Shown one piece after another: positions 1 to 4,212 of a DNA stretch of 8,050 bases. The stretch is from Bacteroidales bacterium GP1 (GTDB lineage Bacteria > Bacteroidota > Bacteroidia > Bacteroidales > Muribaculaceae), in contig DAAI01000019.1 of assembly GCA_001701105.1 (NCBI GenBank), forward strand, positions 1 to 8,050, given 5' to 3'. Made by a program: the position numbers and the translations under genes. The notes below the pieces were generated by a model, which was not told where the DNA came from, did no database searches, and saw nothing but the letters and a program-made list of their open reading frames with translations. Numbering within the stretch: the first letter of the stretch is position 1; each line of letters begins with the position of its first letter.

Positions 1-784
1 TAATTAATTGCAGAGCGGTATTAATGTCATTTTTCTCTAAGTTGATTTTAGCCAAATATGTGTCTTCAATTGCTATTAATTTATCATCATATAATTCTTC
101 CGCTAGTTTTCTGCTTTTATTAATAAACCATTCAGCACTATCGTATTCTTCTAGATGAATATAATTTGCTCCTATAAGTTGCATAGTGTATAATTCATAC
201 AAAGAGTCTTTATTAAATTTATCATACTTTAGGCATTTTTTTAAATAAGGAATTGCTTCTTGGTGCATCCTTAAGGTGTTCAGTATATCTGCTATTTGAT
301 AATTAATATTAGATCGGATTTTAGTAACCTGATTATTGTTCGGCAAAACTTCCAATGCTTTTCTATAGTATGATAAAGCGCTTGGTAAATCGCCTTTTTG
401 AGCAAATCTACGACCACCGTAATAAAGACTTTCTGCAAATAAATCTTTATAATCGGTATTCTTAAAATAATCTATGAGATTTAATATTAAACTATCAGAT
501 TCATTATATATTCCAGCCTTGTCGTGCACTTTTATGTTGATGAGTTGATAATACTTCTTGTTGAATTTATTTAGAGAGTTCTGATCAATAGATAGAAGTT
601 TCTCCATTGCTTTCTGGGGATCTTGTGACGATAGCTCCGAGATGGACTTAAGTCGGGGATCCGGAACGTTGGAAGTATCGCACGCGTTCAGCAGCAGAAG
701 CTGAAGGGCTAACAAAAGAAAAACACCTATTTTTTTCACTATCGTAATAAGGATAAAAGAGAGATTGCAATTAACTTTCATCAT
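1..784 (-). CDS. TPR-repeat lipoprotein (C-terminus outside window)
   Basis: The reading frame is open from ATG 784 to the left edge, giving 261 residues with no stop. A long hydrophobic segment (about residues 19-31) ends in the lipobox LNAC with Cys34, so an exported lipoprotein is expected. An SxDPQKAMEKLLSID-like segment follows, then TPR-like helix pairs near residues 117-150 (GDLPSALSYYRKALEVLP), 157-190, 199-232 and 238 onward. This order matches a large Bacteroidales family of TPR lipoproteins. Members often continue into a transmembrane helix and a C-terminal regulatory domain, but that part is not visible here. ATG 784 lies about 20 bases after a plausible promoter. An in-frame GTG at 739 would give a more typical 19-residue signal peptide (MKKIGVFLLL...), so the start is uncertain. 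The gene is clearly more AT-rich than the genes at the right end. The role is unknown beyond protein-protein scaffolding or sensing. Confidence 0.8.
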   Translation of the reverse strand, partial: MMKVNCNLSFILITIVKKIGVFLLLALQLLLLNACDTSNVPDPRLKSISELSSQDPQKAMEKLLSIDQNSLNKFNKKYYQLINIKVHDKAGIYNESDSLILNLIDYFKNTDYKDLFAESLYYGGRRFAQKGDLPSALSYYRKALEVLPNNNQVTKIRSNINYQIADILNTLRMHQEAIPYLKKCLKYDKFNKDSLYELYTMQLIGANYIHLEEYDSAEWFINKSRKLAEELYDDKLIAIEDTYLAKINLEKNDINTALQLI

Positions 785-809
785 TGTTGAATGCGGTTTT
801 TTATCTCTA

Positions 810-841
810 CAAAGTTAATCAATTAATTCGGATTAGAAAAA
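810..841 (-). promoter_or_regulatory. Promoter of the TPR lipoprotein gene
   Basis: On the minus strand, TAACTTTG at 817-810 matches the Bacteroidetes -7 box TAnnTTTG exactly. Twenty bases upstream, at 841-838, is TTTT in place of the ideal TTTG. The predicted transcript starts near 803, leaving a leader of about 20 bases to ATG 784. The box and spacing are seen directly; promoter activity is inferred. Confidence 0.55.
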
Positions 842-917
842 TTCTATTTTTAGTTTATAATAAGCGTATAATACCTATTTTTATAACCTGCTGAATATCC
901 AAGAGATAAACAAACGT

Positions 918-966
918 TTTGTGCGGAAATTAGTGCGTAAATTTTCCGCACTAATTTCCGCACTAA
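918..966. repeat. Four-copy 12-mer array forming a 17-bp inverted repeat
   Basis: The 12-mer TTAGTGCGGAAA occurs at 918-929 (one mismatch) and 930-941 (one mismatch). Its reverse complement TTTCCGCACTAA then follows twice without error at 943-954 and 955-966. As a result 921-937 and 947-963 form a perfect 17-bp inverted repeat with a 9-base loop. It sits between two divergent promoters, upstream of both, and is therefore not a terminator of either gene. It may be a clustered regulator-binding site, a REP-type palindrome or a remnant of a small mobile element. The sequence alone does not decide between these. Confidence 0.8.
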
Positions 967-970
967 ATTA

Positions 971-1002
971 TTTGGAATTTATTATCAATCAACATAACTT
1001 TG
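971..1002 (+). promoter_or_regulatory. Promoter of the serpin-containing operon
   Basis: TTTG at 971-974, exactly 20 bases, then TAACTTTG at 995-1002 is a perfect match to the Bacteroidetes sigma-ABfr promoter consensus. Transcription should start near 1008-1010. This rules out the upstream GTG at 921 as the start of the first gene and favours GTG 1023. Confidence 0.78.
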
Positions 1003-1022
1003 TTGCGACAAAAACAATCATC

Positions 1023-1415
1023 GTGAAAACAAAAACATTAAATCTTATCATCGTAATAATTCTATTGGGAAGTGCTATTTCGATGAATGCGTACAGCGAC
1101 GGGATACAGATAACATGGCTAGAATGTAATGAAACCAATTCTGTTGATGATATTCCAAATTTACATAGAGTACCACCCATATGTTGCGAGATAAGCCTTA
1201 AGGACGGAGTCAAGGATGCGAACACTGGTTGTGCGCTTGAGCAGACGGTGGGATATATCCTCAAGTATGAGATATGCGACCTTTCCGGCGAGATCCTCGA
1301 ATCATTCAGCGATGAGTATTCATTCCTTACCACGCTGTTCAGCCTGCCCGAAGGAAGCTATATCGTGCGCTTCACAACCCAGGATTATGTCCTTACCGGT
1401 AGCGTAGACCTATAG
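1023..1415 (+). CDS. Small exported DUF3244-like protein
   Basis: This is a 130-residue protein read from GTG 1023. The frame stays open back to 921, but that region holds the palindromic array and the promoter, so it is probably untranslated. The N-terminus (KTKTLNLIIVIILLGSAIS) is a clear signal peptide, cleaved probably after NA or NAYS; no lipobox cysteine follows. The C-terminal 65 residues have the feel of a single beta-sandwich: a YEICDLSGEILES strand pair, a short linker, then LPEGSYIVRF and a closing GSVDL. This order, ITDxxGxV then LPxGxYxVxxx and a final G-strand, is that of the small secreted DUF3244 proteins common in Bacteroides. No catalytic motif is visible and the function is unknown. 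It is the first gene after the promoter and probably shares a transcript with the lipoprotein and serpin genes downstream. Its first half is AT-rich, whereas from about 1195 the codon use resembles the GC-richer genes. Confidence 0.6.
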   Translation: MKTKTLNLIIVIILLGSAISMNAYSDGIQITWLECNETNSVDDIPNLHRVPPICCEISLKDGVKDANTGCALEQTVGYILKYEICDLSGEILESFSDEYSFLTTLFSLPEGSYIVRFTTQDYVLTGSVDL

Positions 1416-1479
1416 TAGAAAGAGATAAAACAACATAATAACAACCTGGGCCTTAATCGGCCACATAAAACCTAAAAAG

Positions 1480-1695
1480 ATGAAGAAAGCATTATTACTG
1501 CTGTGTGCAGTCATGGCGATGCTGTTGACGGCATGCAGCAATGCCCTCACTCCGGAAGGTCCGGAAGCCAACAACGAGCAGATTCCCTCGCGCTTTACCC
1601 GCGGAGAGCAGAACGCCATTGACTATGCCAACAAGGTAATCAATACTGTAATATATTCAGATCTCATGTATCTAGAGGGTGTTGACGTTCCATGA
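1480..1695 (+). CDS. Small lipoprotein, possibly a serpin N-terminal remnant
   Basis: This 71-residue protein starts at ATG 1480, 64 bases after the preceding stop. A textbook lipoprotein signal (MKKALLLLCAVMAMLLTAC) has lipobox LTAC and Cys19. The mature part is only 52 residues. It contains RFTRGEQNAIDYANKVI, which resembles the helix-A lead-in of the serpin immediately downstream (SLTPEQTRVANENNNFAF) and of Bacteroidales serpins in general (LTxxEQ...NxFxF). It stops where a serpin body would begin. It could therefore be the truncated start of a duplicated serpin gene, or an independent small lipoprotein of unknown function. The serpin resemblance rests on eye alignment only and is weak. 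No promoter is visible in front of it, so co-transcription with its neighbours is likely. Confidence 0.6.
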   Translation: MKKALLLLCAVMAMLLTACSNALTPEGPEANNEQIPSRFTRGEQNAIDYANKVINTVIYSDLMYLEGVDVP

Positions 1696-1764
1696 AAATA
1701 ACAGCTACTCCTAAATAATAATCAAGCCTAACAACACACAATACGAACCTTTAACATTGAAAAA

Positions 1765-2979
1765 ATGAAAATGAGCAAGACGAAATTTTCCTTCATGCTG
1801 GCAGGGATTCTCCTATGCGCAGTTTCTTGTTCAAAAAGCGAGCCGGATGCCGCCTACAGGCCGATTAGCCTCACACCCGAACAGACCCGCGTAGCCAATG
1901 AGAACAATAATTTTGCCTTCAGGTTGCTGCAGGCCACCGCTCCCGCTGAAAGCAACATAACTGAATGCCCTGTCGGCACCGCCATCGTACTCTCGATGCT
2001 CGCTAATGGCGCGGAGGGCGAGACGCGTTCGCAGATCCTCGACGTATTGGGGATGAATGATATTGAAGATACAAATTCATTCTATCGCATCATCTCCTCG
2101 AGGCTTCCCAAGGCCGATAACAGGGTGCAGCTCTCATTGGCAAATTCCCTATGGCTCGACAACTCTTATACAGTCAAGGAGTCGTATTCTTCGATAATGA
2201 AGAAGGAGTTCAACGCCGGGATATATACTGACAATCTCAATACCGATAAGGCCAAGGACCGAATCAATAGATGGTGTGCGGATGCCACAAACGCCAATAT
2301 CAATGATTTTCTGAAAGAGCCAATACGTGTTATATTCGCCGCATTCAATGCAACGTATTTCAATGGACAATGGAAGGAGCCATTCAAGCGGGAGAACACA
2401 GTAAAAAAGATCTTCCATAATCAAGACGGCAGTGAAGTGAAAGCCGACATGATGTGCCGCACGGAAAATATGTTCTATAATAGTGCTGAACATTGGGAAA
2501 GCATCAAGATCCCCTATGGCAACGGCACATTCTTGATGGAAGTGATAATGGCAAAGAATGGATATGAGATAGATGATGCGCTTGAGGCACTTGTCAACGG
2601 CGAGGCGGCGCTCGAGGAGGAGTCAGGAATCAGTAAGATAATCCTGTCGTTGCCAAAATTCAGGATCAGTGGAGACCTGGACCTTATCCCGGCCCTTAAT
2701 TCGCTTGGAATGAGCATTGCCTTTGAACGAGATCTGGCAAATTTCAGCAATATATCCAATGATCCGCTTTTCCTCGGACTATTCCAGCAGAACGTAATGA
2801 TAGATGTCAACGAGGAGGGCACGGAAGCCGCCGCCGTTACAATGGGTGCGGGATATGATGCTTCGGCTGCATTGCCGCCAAGCGTGACCTTTACGGTCGA
2901 CCGCCCGTTTATATATGCCATACGTGAATGCAGTACGCATACAATCCTTTTCACCGGAATGATACGCACGCTGAAATAA
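1765..2979 (+). CDS. Lipoprotein serpin (serine/cysteine protease inhibitor)
   Basis: This is a 404-residue serpin of normal full length. Residues 1-22 are a lipoprotein signal with lipobox AVSC and Cys22, so it is probably anchored in the outer membrane, perhaps surface-exposed like other Bacteroidales serpins. Serpin landmarks occur in order: IVLSMLANGAEGETRSQIL (74-92), NSLWLDN (127-133), INRWCADATNANINDFL (167-183), FNATYFNGQWKEPF (194-207), LSLPKFRISGDLDL (294-307), the hinge NEEGTEAAAVT (349-359) and the closing VDRPFIYAIRE (378-388). The hinge is of inhibitory type: Gly at P15, Thr at P14 and small residues from P12 to P9. Counting from P15 gives Ala366-Ser367 as P1-P1'. Aligning on the downstream Pro-Pro (371-372) gives Ala368-Ala369 instead. 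Both place alanine at P1, suggesting elastase-like targets; this is inference. The two lie in a loop about two residues longer than that of alpha-1-antitrypsin. ATG 1765 is chosen as start; Met3 at 1771 is possible. Confidence 0.95.
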   Translation: MKMSKTKFSFMLAGILLCAVSCSKSEPDAAYRPISLTPEQTRVANENNNFAFRLLQATAPAESNITECPVGTAIVLSMLANGAEGETRSQILDVLGMNDIEDTNSFYRIISSRLPKADNRVQLSLANSLWLDNSYTVKESYSSIMKKEFNAGIYTDNLNTDKAKDRINRWCADATNANINDFLKEPIRVIFAAFNATYFNGQWKEPFKRENTVKKIFHNQDGSEVKADMMCRTENMFYNSAEHWESIKIPYGNGTFLMEVIMAKNGYEIDDALEALVNGEAALEEESGISKIILSLPKFRISGDLDLIPALNSLGMSIAFERDLANFSNISNDPLFLGLFQQNVMIDVNEEGTEAAAVTMGAGYDASAALPPSVTFTVDRPFIYAIRECSTHTILFTGMIRTLK

Positions 2980-3126
2980 TCTTATTGCCGCCGATAATCG
3001 TTCTAATCCTTACAGGCTTTAGTAGAGAGATGAGGAGGGATAAGGTAAATCCGGATAGCCTTTATGGGATGGAGCCTGTGCAATAAACTATAAAGAGTTA
3101 TAAGGATATAGTAATCAAAAGATAAA

Positions 3127-3381
3127 ATGATGATGAAAGCAGCAATTACAATGATTCTCGCAGTGGCTGTCGGGGTAATGCTGACGGGTTGCGACAAGAC
3201 GGGTCCGGAAGAAGGCAAGATCGACCACAACACCATCGAGCGACTCTCACGCAGTGCCGACAATATAGAGTACACTCAGACTGAAGGAATGGAGTGGTAC
3301 CTGAAGGATCCGAGGCGGGGAAATAAATGGCAAGCTGCAAAACTTTTCCGACTGGATTGGAGTCTCAGCTCCCCTCGATAA
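3127..3381 (+). CDS. Short lipoprotein of unknown function, probably frameshifted
   Basis: The 84-residue frame starts with three Met codons in a row (3127, 3130, 3133). The signal peptide ends in lipobox LTGC with Cys22, followed by DKTGPEEGK. The mature part is polar up to MEWYLKDPRR and then becomes Trp/Leu/Ser-rich to the stop at 3379. The frame one base ahead is open from 3305 to 3643 and continues more plausibly from the same point (EINGKLQNFSDWIGVSAPLD, then ALIFIDGAVR). The switch would fall at the GGGG run 3317-3320, as if one extra G had been gained. I recognise no family for either version. It lies 147 bases after the serpin stop with no promoter seen between them, so it may be the last gene of the same unit. 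Because it is a third short lipobox-bearing product beside a serpin, an accessory role is possible but unsupported. Confidence 0.5.
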   Translation: MMMKAAITMILAVAVGVMLTGCDKTGPEEGKIDHNTIERLSRSADNIEYTQTEGMEWYLKDPRRGNKWQAAKLFRLDWSLSSPR

Positions 3382-3643
3382 GGCTCTTATATTCATAGAT
3401 GGCGCGGTGAGGACAGAGGTACCCATGTTTATAAATCGTCCACTTCCACCTGCAGAATTGTGGCAGTTGCTCTGCAGGGAGAGAGGAGAAAAGAGGAAAC
3501 TATATGCCGGATATAAATTTGCGCGAAAAAGTAAGGACGCACGAGCCGTGTGTCCCTACATTTTCGGGCGATTTTCCGGCGGACGCACGGCTTGTGCCTC
3601 AGCTTATAATCACATATTCTATCCGATAGAGGTTATCTGTTAA
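3320..3643 (+). pseudogene. Displaced 3' part of the frameshifted lipoprotein gene
   Basis: This is the continuation of the preceding lipoprotein gene in the next frame, 107 codons from 3320 to the stop at 3643. Only the first 60 or so codons look protein-like (DWIGVSAPLDKALIFIDG, VPMFINRPLPPAELWQLL). From about 3531 the frame runs through REP-like palindromes and yields a low-quality Cys/Arg/Gly-rich tail. One reading is that a gene of unknown family lost its 3' end to a repeat insertion and also picked up a one-base shift. The alternative is that the real gene simply ends at 3381 and this frame is chance. Confidence 0.3.
3531..3600. repeat. Pair of REP-like palindromes
   Basis: Bases 3531-3559 fold into a hairpin with 3531-3543 pairing to 3547-3559. 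The loop is AGC, and there is one mismatch (3534/3556) and one G.T pair (3539/3551). The core is GGACGCACG/CGTGTGTCC. A second, degenerate copy begins with the same GGACGCACG at 3581 and folds only over GCAC/GTGC (3585-3588 with 3594-3597). Between them is an imperfect 11-base tandem repeat (ATTTTCGGGCG, ATTTTCCGGCG). This has the design of dispersed repetitive extragenic palindromes. Whether copies exist elsewhere in the genome cannot be seen from here. Confidence 0.65.
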
Positions 3644-3709
3644 AGAAATATAATTGTTTGCCACATATCAATTGTAAAGTTAAATAAATTTAAAATGGAG
3701 AAATTTTTA

Positions 3710-3725
3710 TATGTTATATAACATA
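3710..3725. promoter_or_regulatory. Perfect 16-base palindrome, possible operator
   Basis: TATGTTATATAACATA is a perfect palindrome with 8-base arms and no spacer. It ends 17 bases before the TAATTTTG box at 3743-3750, so it occupies the place where a -33 element would be, and no TTTG is present there. A dimeric regulator binding here could replace or block the -33 contact. In AT-rich DNA a palindrome of this size may also be chance. Confidence 0.4.
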
Positions 3726-3742
3726 GTTATAAAAATTATTTG

Positions 3743-3750
3743 TAATTTTG
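3743..3750 (+). promoter_or_regulatory. Possible promoter -7 box (TAATTTTG)
   Basis: TAATTTTG matches the Bacteroidetes -7 consensus TAnnTTTG. No TTTG is found 19-21 bases upstream, so it would be weak or activator-dependent. The nearest downstream feature on this strand is a terminator about 45 bases away, not an open reading frame. Confidence 0.4.
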
Positions 3751-3755
3751 CATTG

Positions 3756-3823
3756 AGTTTTTCATGGTATTAGATTTTTAAGGTTAACGCAAGATTGGTT
3801 GTCGTGAGACAATCAATTTTTTT
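3756..3823 (+). ncRNA. Candidate small RNA of about 68 nt
   Basis: The interval runs from the expected start point of the TAATTTTG box to the end of a strong intrinsic terminator. It is AT-rich, has no usable reading frame, and ends in a 10-bp stem, GTGA loop and seven T residues. The part before the stem (CATGGTATTAGATTTTTAAG, then GTTAACGCAAG) could be single-stranded. The layout suggests a short standalone transcript. It gives me an impression of a conserved Bacteroidales non-coding element, but I cannot name or verify a family. Alternatively the terminator only ends read-through from the serpin unit. Confidence 0.4.
3794..3823 (+). terminator. Rho-independent terminator, plus strand
   Basis: ATTGGTTGTC (3794-3803) pairs with GACAATCAAT (3808-3817) over ten base pairs including one G.T. 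The loop is GTGA, and T residues run through 3817-3823. The U-tract is on the plus strand only, so it acts on rightward transcription. Confidence 0.82.
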
Positions 3824-3920
3824 ATCATAGCGCAATGAAAGTCTTTACCCAAAACTCCCAGGCAATGGATTGACCCGAAACGCAACAAATTGAAGGGTTG
3901 AAGGGAGGGGGAAGAAATGA

Positions 3921-3953
3921 AATTGGAGACTCTCGAAGTGAGAGTCTCCAATT
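3921..3953 (-). terminator. Terminator downstream of tRNA-Leu
   Basis: A perfect 14-bp inverted repeat (3921-3934 with 3940-3953, loop of five) begins three bases after the tRNA 3' end. In the minus direction the stem is followed by TCATTTCTTCC, a T-rich but interrupted tract. It probably ends tRNA transcription and faces the plus-strand terminator. Confidence 0.75.
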
Positions 3954-3956
3954 CAG

Positions 3957-4038
3957 TACCCGGAGCCGGGGTCGAACCGGCACGGATTGCTCCACTGGTG
4001 TTTGAGACCAGCGCGTCTACCGATTCCGCCATCCGGGC
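3957..4038 (-). tRNA. tRNA-Leu (anticodon CAA)
   Basis: An 82-base type II tRNA. The acceptor stem GCCCGGA (starting at 4038) pairs with TCCGGGT, with a terminal G.U pair, and the discriminator is A at 3957. The anticodon stem CTGGT/ACCAG encloses the loop CTCAAAC, so the anticodon is CAA (4004-4002), reading the leucine codon UUG. A long variable arm (TGGAGCAATCCGT) and the T arm GCCGG-TTCGACC-CCGGC are intact. CCA is not encoded; the next bases are CTG. Discriminator A73 and the long variable arm are identity features of leucine tRNAs. It is a single tRNA with its own promoter and terminator. Confidence 0.97.
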
Positions 4039-4056
4039 CTCTGTGCTATTGCAGTG

Positions 4057-4088
4057 CAAAGTTAACGATTATTTCTGAATTGGCCAAA
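4057..4088 (-). promoter_or_regulatory. Promoter of tRNA-Leu
   Basis: On the minus strand, TTTG (4088-4085), exactly 20 bases, then TAACTTTG (4064-4057) is a perfect sigma-ABfr consensus promoter. The expected start near 4050 leaves about 12 bases of leader before the tRNA. Confidence 0.82.
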
Positions 4089-4103
4089 TTAATGTGGCAA
4101 GCT

Positions 4104-4126
4104 GTGAATAAAGCCGTGAATAAAGC
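4104..4126. repeat. Short tandem duplication
   Basis: GTGAATAAAGC occurs at 4104-4114 and again at 4116-4126, a 12-base period. It lies between the LRR gene stop and the tRNA promoter and has no evident role. Confidence 0.6.
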
Positions 4127-4212
4127 GACTGAAGGGCAAGGAGCGCGGGAGGGTTCGGCTGCAGAAAGATTTCCTCATCAATCTTTGGCTATCTGGCGGA
4201 TAGATGCGGCGG

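Larger units (their letters stand above)
3644..3956. other. Intergenic region without protein genes
   Basis: No credible protein gene lies between the end of the lipoprotein frames and tRNA-Leu. The AT-rich left half carries a palindrome and a promoter-like box. It is followed by a plus-strand terminator (3794-3823), then about 97 bases in which I see only a short TTGAAGGG direct repeat near 3890-3905, and finally the minus-strand terminator of the tRNA. The minus-strand open frame across the tRNA is a translation of the tRNA itself. Confidence 0.7.

Noticed and set aside
918..966. 12-mer array considered as a CRISPR array
   Set aside because: Repeats are only 12 bases, directly adjacent without spacers, and half are inverted.
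1448..1465. GGCC...GGCC hairpin between the DUF3244-like and lipoprotein genes as a terminator or attenuator
   Set aside because: Only a 4-5 bp stem with no T-run; not distinguishable from chance.
2149..2969. Several minus-strand frames opposite the serpin
   Set aside because: The serpin is unambiguous on the plus strand and these frames carry no recognisable features.
3784..4059. 91-residue minus-strand reading frame containing MAESVDALVSNTSGAI
   Set aside because: It is a translation of tRNA-Leu and its terminator; this kind of phantom protein is a well-known annotation artefact of leucine/serine tRNA genes.
4165..4186. 7-bp hairpin (AAAGATT/AATCTTT) downstream of the LRR gene as an operon terminator
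   Set aside because: The stem is short and AT-rich and no T-run follows it in the minus direction, so no terminator is called.
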